The translations under genes were made by a program, and so were the position numbers. Source: Otis tarda (lineage: Eukaryota; Chordata; Aves; Otidiformes; Otididae). From it: a DNA stretch of 64,000 nucleotides. The DNA is taken from positions 187,460,053 to 187,524,052 of the forward strand of contig CM048552.1 of the NCBI GenBank assembly GCA_026413225.1, given 5' to 3'. Below the pieces are notes generated by a model, which saw only the letters and a list, made by a program, of their open reading frames with translations, ran no database searches and was not told the origin of the DNA. Below, in pieces: positions 25,200 through 36,422 of this stretch; within the stretch, counting starts at the first letter, position 1; every line of letters begins with the position of its first letter.

Positions 25200-26347
25200 T
25201 GTATTGGGTTTGCGTGGCAAGGTTTTGGTAGCAGGGGGGCTACAGGGGTGGCTTGTATGAGAAGCTGCTAGAAGCTTCCCCTTTGTCCGATAGAGCCAAT
25301 GCCAGCAAGCTCCAAGACGGACCCACCACTGGCCAAGGCCAAGTCCATCAGCGAAGGTGGTAGCGCCTCTGGGACAACATAGTTAAGACAGGGGAAAAAA
25401 AAGAATAACTCTGCAAGAGAAAACTGCAGCTGGAGAGAGGAGCGAGAATGTATGAGAGGAACAACTCTGCAGGCACCCAGGTCAGTGAAGAAGAAGGGGG
25501 AAGAGGTGCTCCAGGCACCGGAGCAGAGATTCCCCTGCAGCCCGTGGTGCAGCCCATGGTGAGGCCGGCTGTCCCCCTGCAGCACATGGAGGCCAATGGA
25601 AGAGCAGAGATCCACCTGCAGCCCACGGGCGACCCCACGCCAGGGCAGGTGGATGCCCAAAGGAGGCTGTGACCCTATGGGAAGCCTGCGCTGGAGCAGG
25701 CTCCTGGCAGTAACCTGTGGCCCCGTGGAGAGAAGAGCCTACGCTGGAGCAGGTTTGCTCAGAGGACTTGTGAACCTGTGGGGCACCCATGCTGGAGAAG
25801 TCTGTTCTGAAAGATTACACCCATAAAGAGACCCATGCTGGAGCAGTTCGTGAAGGACTGTAGCCCATGGCAAGGACTCACGTTGGAGCAGTTCATGGAG
25901 GACTTTCTCCCGTAGGAGAGACCCCACGGAGCAGGGGAAGAGTGTGAGGAGTCCTCCCCCTGAGGAGGAAGAAGCAGCAGAGACAATGATGGACTGACCA
26001 CAAGTGATGGACTGACTGCAGCTCCCATTCCCTGTCCCCCTGTGCCACTCAAGGCGGGAGAGGTAGAGAATTCAGGAGCAAAATTAAGCCTAGGAAGAAA
26101 AGATGGGTGAGGGGAAGGTGGTTTTGATATTTTATTTTGTTTCTCATTATCCTACTCTGGTCTGATTGTTAATAAATTAAGTTAATTTTTCCCACACTGA
26201 GTCTGTTTTGCCTGTGACGGTAGTTGCTGAATGGTTTTTCCTTGTCTCAACCTGCAAGCTTTTTGTTATATTTTCTTACCCCCACAGCCCCAGGGAGACA
26301 TTAGGGTGAGCGAGTGCTTTGCTGCTGGCTGGGGCTAAACAAGAACA
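25200..26347 (+). mobile_element. Solo LTR of an avian endogenous retrovirus (ERVL-type, 1.1 kb)
   Basis: The element begins TGTATTGGGTTTGCGTGGC and ends GGGGCTAAACAAGAACA, with TG...CA termini. It is flanked by the 5-bp direct repeat ATACT at 25195-25199 and 26348-26352. An AATAAA at 26171-26176 followed by a GT-rich stretch marks the plus strand as sense. The middle has a degenerate internal repeat built on CTGGAGCAG. No gag, pol or env sequence is attached. A 5-bp duplication fits ERVL-type integration. Confidence 0.88.
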
Positions 26348-28039
26348 ATACTGTAGCACAACTACTGTGATGTTACCCACCCCCTTGTAACAAATGCCAT
26401 TTTCAGGAGACTTTGTAAACGCTGAGAAATGGTGCCCTTGTCAGAGTGCAACAACTCAGCTGAGAGATTTCTGCTTAGAAGCACTTGCCTTTTCCATAGT
26501 GAGAGCCTAAGCTTGCACCCAGAAAGCAATATGCACAGCATGGTGTTGACACATCCGTGCATAAATATTTCAGCCATGAAATCTCTGTCTGTCTGAACAG
26601 CTTCATATCAGAAGCGAGCTGTTGCACGCTGTCCTAACGCCTAGATGTTTCTGCTACCTCATTTCACCCCCTGTGATATTTTGCTTTTGTAGTGTTGTTC
26701 CAGAGGAAGGAGACTGTAGAGATTGTATGAGTGCTCTGTGCTAACCCAGCCGTCACAATGATGAGGCCATATGGGTTGTGTGCAGGAGAAAGGTAAGACA
26801 CAGTTTTGCCAAGAGTTGGCTGGTGCTAATGAAGAGCCTGCCTTGCCGCACTCTCACAGGCAAAAATTCCGCCCACATCAAGAGTTTTGGCTGCATGTTG
26901 CCTTTTGTACTTAATTCTAGGTTGATACACCTTGTTAGCCGAATTAGAATCCATTCTAGAGCCTTGGAAATTTGGAAAGTTGCAGCTTTCGGTTTCTTTC
27001 ATGATTGCTACTAGCTTAGCTTTAAACTCCTATTGGACACTGCTCTAAATGTGAGGGATTTTTTAGACAAGGAATTCTCATGGATTGGCAGCGAACATCT
27101 CTGTCACAGCCAGCAACTGATACATATGTGTAGCCTGGCTCCCCCAGTGGAAGGGGGGGATAAAGAGAGCCACAAGTCTGTTGAGCTCCTGACGTTTTCC
27201 GCATTTAAGCAAAGAACAAAATGGCTTCACCCTAGCTAAACACAATGCAGCGTTTAGCCCTGGTAGAACATACCCAAGTTAACTACAACACTTCAGGTAC
27301 ATCTACACTACCAAATGACTCATAGCATATTCCCAGCTCCTAATCCTCTTACTGCCCAGACTAGGCAAACAATTGTCGATGCCCAGGCTCTTTTTAAGTA
27401 TTAAACAGATAATTCTGTCCAAAACAAGCTCAAACATCATCAGGGGATAGTTTGCTCAAGGAATAATTTGTTTCCAAGCACTATGGATGAGACTGCACCA
27501 GGGTTAACACTGCAGAGCTTGGTCTGCACTGGTGATGCTGCATTCAGGTAGATGCATTTTGCTGGTGTAGAAATAGCCCCCAGGTCGCTTATCCAGGCCC
27601 TCCATGAATGCAGATAATCCTCAAAGCAAATAAAAATTCTGGAGAGTTGTGACTGTGAGCCTCCAGATAATAGGATTTTTTCATACTGTAATGAATTGAG
27701 AATCTCAGTATTTTCTTAAAACACAAGAGCTGGTGAAAAATGCCTCTCTGTCCCCCAGCTGTACTCGTATGAAAAACACACCGTAAACTTGATCCATCTT
27801 TGTACCTGTCAAAGAGCAAGGAGTTTTAAGTAAAGTTTTAATTGCCTCTCAACACAAAATAAAAATTGAAAACACTGATTGCTATTAAGGGCCGTGTGTT
27901 TCAGCATGTTTCATGTTTTCTTCCCAGGGGACGTTTCTAGAAGGTGGATAGTGTACTCCAGAGCTGAAAAGCAATTATATATTATACAAGATATTTAAGA
28001 GCATCTTCAAGGCCATCTTGCTAATCTCTTTTATTAGCC

Positions 28040-28058
28040 TTTTTTTTTTTTTTTTTTT
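28040..28058. repeat. Poly-T run of 19
   Basis: An uninterrupted run of 19 T in intergenic DNA, following TTATTAGCC. It could be the reversed A-tail of an old retroposed sequence, but no parent is recognisable upstream. Confidence 0.8.
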
Positions 28059-31000
28059 AGAGGCTAAAATCTCAGTCTTAAGGACAACTGTCTCCTTTGC
28101 TTGCTTCCTACCGGAGATCTGGCAGGCTATTGCACATTCTCTCCTTTCCTTGCAGTTACTAATTTTCTAATTAAGTCTCTGTGCCTGCCCCCATTAAATC
28201 AATCAGAACGTCGCCACTGATTGCAATGGGAACAGGAGCAGGCTTTAAGGGCCAGATTTGCAGAAAAGCTCAGCATCTATAATTGAGGCCAGGTTTTCAA
28301 AGGAAGTGGCAGCCATGTGCAAGCCACTGTTGCTGTGGGGAGCCACTCCCAACCCTGCTTTTGCCATGCTGGCCTCAGTTCTGGGTGCAGAACTCTTGAA
28401 AACTCCAACTTCAGAAACTAGTGCTGCCCCAGTGAGTGTGATGGCGATTAAGAGCTGTCAGCAGCCTGGGGAGAGGCGGTCAGCACTCTTCCCTTTGCCT
28501 GGCTGAAGCAGAAGGTTTGGAGAGTGGTCAGAGAGGAATATCCAGGCTCTGATCTCTCAGGGTGAGAGAAGCAAAAGCTGCTTATCCTGAATGCAGGGAG
28601 AAGTCAAAGTTCTGGCACGTGCGGTGTTTTTATGAACAGTAGGGTATTTTCTTTGTTGTGTGCTCTTACACCCAAGTCATCGCTAAGTTTGCCAGCTGCT
28701 GTCATCAGCAGTAGTGCTTCCAATGAACAGTCTGTCTTTCCCCAGACCAAATACCCTTTTGTTCTCGAGAAACAAATGTGGCAGTATGTCATCAGCTCAG
28801 CTCAATCACTCCTTTTTACTCAGGGGCCTGTAAAAGGAGTCTCTTACTTTGCCTTATCTGAAGTACAGGTTTGCTCTGCTGAGGGCCCTGGTTTCTGAGA
28901 GCCTGCGGAGCAGCCCAGGGACAGGCATGTCCTGGCAAGGAGAGGGACTGCTGAATGTCCTCCCAAAGTGATTAGAAGTAACTGGGAAGAGGAACTAAAC
29001 CTACTGCTGACCTAATTAATCTCTTATGTATTAAGTAGTTTTTGCATGCTTTATAACTGTTTTAAAAATAATAGGAGCTTTATAGTTGATTTTCATCTTA
29101 GAAAATAAAAAATATAGTCAATGAAAGATCAATTTTATGATCCTCCTGACTGAAAAATTATGTTTATGTCCCTACAGTAGGCAACATACTTGAATGCACA
29201 CATTTGTTGCTAGGCTGTGACAGTAATGCAGTTATCTGCACAAATATTTTCTTCAGACACCAGTTTCTCTTCTTACTGCTCTTCTACCGGATTTTACTGT
29301 TCTTACTACCAGCTGTCAGACAGGGATGCTCCTGGGCTTATTGACTGAGGTGAATTCTGCTATAGTCCATTGTTTTCTCTTACTTTTCTTATTCTTCTGC
29401 AAATCTTAAAGCTTTATTAGTGTCGATTATTCTAACATAGTTGTTACCACATTGCAGATACTATCTAGTAGTATGTATCTACCGAGAGATATCTACAAGC
29501 AGGGCAACAGACACACGTCAGCTGATGTGGTTGCTGTACGTTGTGTTCAAATGCCAAAGGAATGGACTGAAGTTTTGTGTTTGTGAGCAGTCCATGTGCT
29601 CTGGTACCAGAACCCACAGAGATATGTAAAACTTACCCATGTAAAGCTATGCAGCCAAACTCTGACCTGTAAATAACCACCAGACCTGTCTATTCAAAGT
29701 TTTATTTCACCTCTTGTTGGACAAAAATTTTTTTAAAGCCCATTAAAAATAATGAAGCAACACTTTTTCTGATATGTTTTGAAAATAAATAGAGAATCAA
29801 ATCCATAAGATCTGCAGGTACCTAACTCACATGGACATCAAGAGGACCTTGTTAAAAAAAGTTTCCATGTATGTTGGCCTGCAGGCCCACAGTTTGCGTC
29901 TCAGAGCATCTCTAACGTTTGAGCTGCTATACTGCAGCATGGGGAAAGGTATTGAGTATTAATCATCATACAGAAGAGTCAGTATGGCTTAGGCTTAGAT
30001 TCAAATGTGTGGGCAAAATTAGTCTCTGATATCACTATTCATCTCAGTGAAATTGCATCAGTGTTGATTATAATTGGCATGACTGGTAAATGTGAAGTGC
30101 CTTAATTTTTAAACTCCGATCACATAGGCTCATGCACGTACACTGGTCAATGTCTTCCTCCCTGTATTTTTATTCAAATGAGACATTTGTTAGAAATTCA
30201 CTGTTACAAACATGTATATGTGATTTCTCAGAACTTCATACAATTTTCTCAGAAACCTATTCTTGCAATATAACATTGTTCTTTTAGCAATTTTCTTGTA
30301 CTTTGCTTTCTTGTACTATGCAATGTCAGATGGCACTTGACAGCCTTTTGTATTTTCCCTCAAATATCATACTTTCTAAAGATGTTTTCTTTTTCCTTTT
30401 ATGGTGAGTACCTGTGGGATTTTCATGTACTCCAGTAGTGAGCAGGAACCTCAAGAAACATAGGCCAAGAAGCAACAATTTCAAATTGCAGTCCTGATGT
30501 AACAATTATTTCTGTATTATATGCAGAAAATACATTTGTCTTCATCGTGATGCAAAGTCCCTATCAACTAGAATCTGGGGAAGATGAATAATCAGAGATA
30601 AGGTTTAAGATAACTTACAGAAACTGATCTGGTTTAGAATGTTGTACAATGTGTACAAGTTATCACCGATTTAGTCTTCATAGCCCTTTGCCTGTGAAGT
30701 CAAAGCATTTGGATTCATTTATACCAACTCTTCACATTTCAGGATCTGAGACACTCAAAACAGCTCTTGACATAACCTGGAAATAGCTTCTTCTCCTTTA
30801 TTTTTTTCTGCACAGTCACCTTGTAGTTTTGAAGTCTGATGCCTTGGGAACTGATAAAGCTCAGCACGAGTGCTGTGTGAGAGCCATCTACTTCTCTCCT
30901 CCAACAGCACAATGTTCCTGTTTCTACTCCTGAGGAGATGAGGTCTGTAATATGTCTGATGCTCATCTTTCCTCTCTTCTTTGGGTCAGCAGGTAGGAGC

Positions 31001-31535
31001 TGTCTATGTTCAACATTTGTAATGAAGGAGCAAAACATTTGCCTGTCTGGCTGCAGCTTTTAAAATAGCTGTGGAAAGCAGCTCCCTAGAGCTTTGGAAT
31101 ATTATGCCCATTGCTAAAGAAGGTGGAGTAGTGGGAGGAGAAATATACTGTGGGCAATAAACTGTAATAAGTGTGATTTATTTCATGGCTGCTACCATTG
31201 CATTTATGATACGTATATGTCTAGAGTCTGTGTGTGCATGCAGAAATGTCTTTGTGTCTTTATATTACTAGATTTCTGTGGTGACTACAACTAGCAGTGA
31301 GCAGGCTATCTAATCCTTTGAAATCATGCACATTTTTCTCCTTTAAAAGCTAGAAATGGACGTTCATTTCTCAAGAAAAGGAGATGATTTAACTGGAACA
31401 GTTACAACTGGTTTCCTGCATTGTAGTCAACACATTTCTGAGTTCATAATAATTAGCTTAAGGGTGTATTTTGTTCAATTTCCAGAAGACATGTATATTA
31501 CTGTGAAAAAAAAATAACATTTTCAATTTAATTTC

Positions 31536-31693
31536 AATGCCCATCCCTGGAAGTGTTCAAGGCCAGGTTGGTTGGGACTTTGAGCAACCTGGTGTAGTGG
31601 AAGATGTCCCTGCCCATAGCAGGAGGGTTGAAACTGGATGATCTTTAAGGTCCCTTCCAACCCAAACCATTCTATGATGCTATGATTCTGTGA
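31536..31693 (+). mobile_element. CR1 LINE 3' tail fragment
   Basis: It contains CCATCCCTGGAAGTGTTCAA, GAGCAACCTGGTGTAGTGG, then GGTCCCTTCCAACCCAAACC and an ATTCTATGATGC-type tail. It is a 5'-truncated copy of about 160 bp. Confidence 0.88.
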
Positions 31694-34514
31694 ATTTGTA
31701 ATTTTAGTCTAGTGGCAAAATATTGAACATTTTCATACCAAGGTGTAGATTATATTTTAAACCATTTGACCTTTGGGCTGTAATGACTTAATTCCCTCAC
31801 AGCTGTTTGCTGAGGAAATGTGCCTATTTCTCCAGGGACTGAGCATATGTCTGGGACACCAGTTTGTGCCAATTTAAAAAGCTGCTGCTTGCAAGTTAAG
31901 GTGCTGTGGACCATGCACCCTAGCTTACCCCAAAGTGAGATAAAGTGCCTTCAATTAAACTGCTTTCATTTGGGTTTAAGCTGAGCGCTTTATTTAGCCG
32001 ATGGAGCAACCCAAGGGAGACTATGCTGCTGATGGTGGATCAGGAGAAGAGTGGTAACTTAGTCAGTCACTGTAACTTAGTCATATTTAATCATATGCCC
32101 AAAACCAGGTATCCCTGATCCTTACCTGCATGATTTCAGTCTGCTGAAGGAGGCAATAGCAGTGAAAGTGCAGAAAAAGTGCTGAGACCTCTCTGGATAC
32201 AGAACTGATGGCTCCAACAATTTGGGTGTGTTGATGCTCACACTTGCATATGCCATAGATACTTGCACACAAGTAAAGGTAAATACTATCAATTCAGAAT
32301 TTTCCTCTTCCTATCTTAATAAAGCTTTTTGTTTACTCTGTATAACTTCCAAGTATTTCACAAATGCCTTTTGCTTCTTTAATACCTCCTCTATCATTTT
32401 GGGTTTGTGCCAACCAACTGCTGAACACTAGCACGGTAATTTGGCAGCACTTTCCCAAGATGTCAGTGAAGGCACCGGGTTCTCATGCCTGAAGAATTAA
32501 GCCTCCATGGTAGACTGTAGAGAATCAGTCAGTCTTAGCCTCCTGTGAATGAGACACAGGCCTGAGGCTTACCGTTGTGTGGCTGAAGTTTGGTAAATCA
32601 TTGCACATCTGCTGAGCTGCTGTAACTGTGCTCACAGGCACACAGAAAACGCAAGGCAATGTGACTTGGCTTACATCTCGTCCCCTCCGGGCTGAACTAA
32701 AATCACCTCGGATTTGCTCAGATGGGAGCAGAGACATCATCACTTGCTGCAAAGTCACTGGATGTGCAGTGACATGGGAATCAATTCAGACTTAATCAGC
32801 AGTATGAGCCCTTAATTCTTGGTGATCAAGAAGGATTCTACTAGCATTTTACAAGAACAGGGAAGTTTGTGCTGGAGTCCTGTGGGTGGAGTGTGTGTAG
32901 CTACTTTCCTGTTAAATGTATTCTGCATTATCAACTGGGTATAATTTTCTTTTTTATGCCTGCTCTAAGCTTTCGGGTGAAGTTCATGTGTAATGATAAA
33001 CAGCTGCTTTGTGGCATTCAAGTGATGGATGGAGTTATGCCTGCTGTTAGGCAATTTCTTAAACACTTTGGCGTCTTAATGAATGAAAGATGCTCTCCAC
33101 TGAAGGTAAGATCACTTAGGTCAGTTCAGAGCTGAACAATGAAATCCAGGAGCCCAAGTGTTGAACTAATGAAGCATTTGGTGTGGGAAGGAGGAATTCT
33201 AGCATTCCACCATTGGCACCAGTTAAGTTTCAGAAATGTGTAGTACCTTTGGAGAGGCAGTGGAGAGTGTGGGGTGGAGCAGCTCTTGGGAAAACACAGC
33301 CTGTGATTTCTCTCAAATGCAATCTGAGGCCCACTAACAAATTGAAATATTTCCATTGGTCGTGTCTCCCTGCATACAACCATGCATGGCCTAAGTCAGC
33401 CAGCAGTGTTAGTAATTCCCATTCCATGGATTTCTGAGCAGGGACAACCTAACTGTGACTTCTCCGGAGTAGCTGCTGCAATGCTATATTGATGCTGCCC
33501 TCTTGAAAGATTATTTCACCCTTGATCCTACCTTCTTTATAAGATTAGTTTTCTGGAAATAAACACTTCTTAAAGCTGGGGCCTGGATTACAATCCTATG
33601 GACCAAATACACCCTTAGTTATCTATACAAAGGTCCCTGAGATAAATGTTCATGGTTGAAAACAAGTGATTCCTACAGATGTTACACTGTGTTCAGCCTC
33701 AGTCCCAGGAAAGATGGTTGAGCAGAGTCTGTTCAGCTGTGGCATATTGTTGAGGTTCTTTTGCAGATCTTATCCTTCCACAGGCATCATATAACTCTTT
33801 TAGGTTTCTCTAAAACATAGGTTTCAGCTGTGTTGGTTTTAACAGAAAAAATACCCAAAACACGCATCTTCTTCCTGTGCCTGAGGCCACTCTCTTGCTT
33901 TTATAGAGGGGAGCCCCTCTATTTTGACCATATTAACATAAGTGCATAAAAGCAAAAGCAGAAAGAGCACTTTTACACTGCATTCATCAACACATGAAAA
34001 AACAGTCTACTGGCACCAGTTACAGGCTTGTTCCGTTATGTGTCACAAAACAATTGTCTCTGTGCATGCTGGTTGCTTTTAAAGCTGACACTGCTGTTGA
34101 CTTAAAAGCTGTTTTCATTACATCTGTCCATTAAGTCTAGATTTCCATATGTCCGGCACCAACGTGGACGAATCAGACGTACACTCACACCACAAACAGG
34201 GAACTGCTGTAGTGAACACATCCACCTGAAATTCTCGCATCCCTGCCCATGTCTTATTATCATGTTATGTATTTAAAATACCAACATAACATCATCAGTT
34301 TTTCTGTGAACTTGATCACAATGGTTTGACAACCATCTTTGTGTTGGTGTGGTACTGACAACTTACTGCTATACAAAAAGTGGAGAAGGGGAGTCACCCC
34401 AGATTGGGGAATGCTGAGCCGTGGTTAAAGCACTGATACTCAGTAGCTCAGTTCCTTGTTCTGCCAAAGACTTGCAAAGTGGCCATGGCTCAGTTTTGAT
34501 GTGTTGAATGTATA

Positions 34515-35224
34515 TAGAATCGTAGAATCATAGAATGGTTAGGGTTGGAAGGGACCTTCAAAGGTTATCTAGTCCAACCCCCCTGCAAGGAGTAGGGACA
34601 TCCCCCACTAGATCAGGTTGCTCAGAGCCTCATCCAGCCTGGCCTTGAATGTTTCCAGGGATGAGGCATCCACCACCTCTCTGGGCAACCTGGGCCAGTG
34701 TTCTACAACTCGCATTGTAAAAAAAATTTTCCCAATATCCAATCTAAATCTACCTCCCTCTATTTTAAAACCATTACCCCTCGTCCTATCACAACAAACC
34801 CTACTGAACAGCTTCTCCCCATCTTTCTTGTAGGCCCCCTTGAGGTACTGGAAGACCGCTATCAGGTCTCCCCGGAGCCTCCTCTTCTCCAGGATGAACA
34901 GCCCCAACTCTCTCAGCCTGTCCTCATAGGAAAGGTGCTCCAGCCCTCTGATCATCTTTGTGGCCCTCCTCTGGACCTTCTCCAACTGGTCCATGTCCTT
35001 CTTATGTTGAGGGCTCCAAAACTGGACACAGTACTCCAGGTGGGGTCTCACCAGAGCAGAGTAGAGGGGCGGAATCACCTCCCTAAACTTGCTGGCCACA
35101 CTCCTCTTGATGCAGCCCAGGATGCGGTTGGCCTTCTGGGCAGCAAGGGCGCATTGCCAACTCATGTTGAGCTTCTCGTCCACCAGCCCTCCCAAGTCTT
35201 TCTCCTCAGGGCTGCTCTCAATCC
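34515..35224 (-). mobile_element. CR1 LINE fragment with open ORF2 C-terminus
   Basis: About 710 bp of a 5'-truncated CR1 in minus orientation; the plus strand starts with the tail AGAATCATAGAATGGTTAGG. A 195-codon open frame at 34608-35195 encodes the C-terminal part of the CR1 ORF2 protein, including [40 protein letters not shown] and ending EALSNLI. The intact frame suggests a fairly young insertion. There is no promoter and no complete reverse transcriptase, so it is inactive. Confidence 0.93.
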
Positions 35225-35365
35225 ATCCATATCCATATGGATATATTCAGACTATCTAGTTTAGCACTGAAGTTAGATATAGATGCTGTCTAATCCAAGT
35301 TCAGAAGAGACCTGGGGGCCATATTCAGGCTGCCTTTTTCACATGCTCATATTGCTATCATGGCC

Positions 35366-35505
35366 GGATTGTTCAGGGCCAGGTTGGATGGGGCTCTGAG
35401 CAACCTGATATAGCTGAAGATGTCCCTTCTCCTTGCAGGGGGGTTGGACTAGATGACCTTTAAAGGTCCCTTCCAACCCAAAATATTCTATGATTCTATT
35501 CTCTG
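35366..35505 (+). mobile_element. CR1 LINE 3' tail fragment
   Basis: It contains GTTCAGGGCCAGGTTGGATG, GGGTTGGACTAGATGACC and GGTCCCTTCCAACCC with an ATTCTATGATTCTATTC tail. It lies 140 bp from the minus-strand CR1 at 34.5-35.2 kb and in the opposite orientation. Confidence 0.9.
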
Positions 35506-36059
35506 ATCTAACAGTGGCCTGAATAGCTCTCTAGTGAGCATCTAAGTTGCTGTCAAAGTCCATGTGCCATGCAAGGTGGTCTGAATACAGCCCTGTATCT
35601 CTTGGTCTCAGGTCCCTCATCTGTAATGCAGGGACAGTAACATACCTCAGCAAAGCTACAGAGATGTTCAGATCCCAGTTACCAGGACAACATTTTATAG
35701 GCTACCAGGCTACTTTTATAGGCAAAGATGTACCATGCTGAAACAACATAAGGGCATCTGGTTTTAGAGGAGTTTGCCATCTGCAAGAGGTTACTGCAGA
35801 TAGAATATTCAAGAGTTAAAAAAGGGATGTAGAAGTTAGCAAGGGTGCACCCTGGCATCTGTAGCAGCAATTTCACATTGACTATGCCGTATTCCAGCTT
35901 AGCTATTTCCAGATGGCACTGTATTTTACAATTTCTTCTTGCAGTTGACTGCTATCATACATATATATAGTACAACAAAGAAGTACACAAGGGTGAGTTA
36001 TTGCCTGTTCTTTGTTGTACACTGTTTCCCAGACATCTGGAGCTTTATTTATGTGGCAT

Positions 36060-36422
36060 TTAGTCTTCCTCAGAAGAGTATCTTTGCCTGGAAAAACAAT
36101 ATATGCAGCAGCTACAAAAGATAAGGAGAAAGAGAACAGTATGGCTGATAATGAGAACACCAACAGCAAAAATGTACAGAGTTTTGTCACAGTAATCCTG
36201 AGGCTGATGGAAAGGTGGGATGAAATTTGGCAGGTACACGGAAAAAACCCAGTAGTTCCCAAGAATGAACCAGAGAAAGAGGAAAAGGCTGAGGGTTAGA
36301 TGGATGTAGTACTTGTGAGCATTCTGCCTCCAGGGATATTCGTCGTCGTCATCATCATCAATCACAACAGACTTGGAAAGCAGCTGCCTCATCCTGGTTG
36401 AGTCGTACAGCAGGAGAGTCAC
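36060..36422 (-). CDS. TMEM272: TMEM272-like terminal exon (TM3, TM4, stop)
   Basis: This exon has 120 codons plus a TAA after an acceptor reading AATGCCTCCAG; it starts VTLLLYDSTRMRQLLSKS. A run of six Asp and a Glu (36340-36361 region) precedes YPWRQNAHKYY. TM3 contains FLWFILGNYWVFSVYLPNF, followed by DYCDKTLYIFAVGVLIISHT, TM4 and a cluster of cysteines, ending SSEED. An AATAAA hexamer lies only about 11 nt past the stop; a real 3' end may be further on. Confidence 0.88.
   Translation of the reverse strand: MTLLLYDSTRMRQLLSKSVVIDDDDDDEYPWRQNAHKYYIHLTLSLFLFLWFILGNYWVFSVYLPNFIPPFHQPQDYCDKTLYIFAVGVLIISHTVLFLLIFCSCCIYCFSRQRYSSEED

Larger units (their letters stand above)
22691..36059. other. 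Intergenic region between DHRS12 and the TMEM272-like gene
   Basis: This 13.4-kb region has no recognisable coding exon on either strand. It contains a solo LTR (25200-26347), a poly-T run of 19 (28040-28058), CR1 fragments at 31.5, 34.5-35.2 and 35.4 kb and an old palindromic repeat relic near 28.2 kb. The left end may carry a divergent noncoding transcript from the CpG island. Confidence 0.65.

Noticed and set aside
25268-26052. Several 76-130-codon open frames on both strands
   Set aside because: They lie inside the solo LTR and reflect its GC-rich internal repeats, not a protein.
34698-35264. 188-codon plus-strand open frame
   Set aside because: Antisense shadow of the CR1 ORF2 segment on the minus strand.
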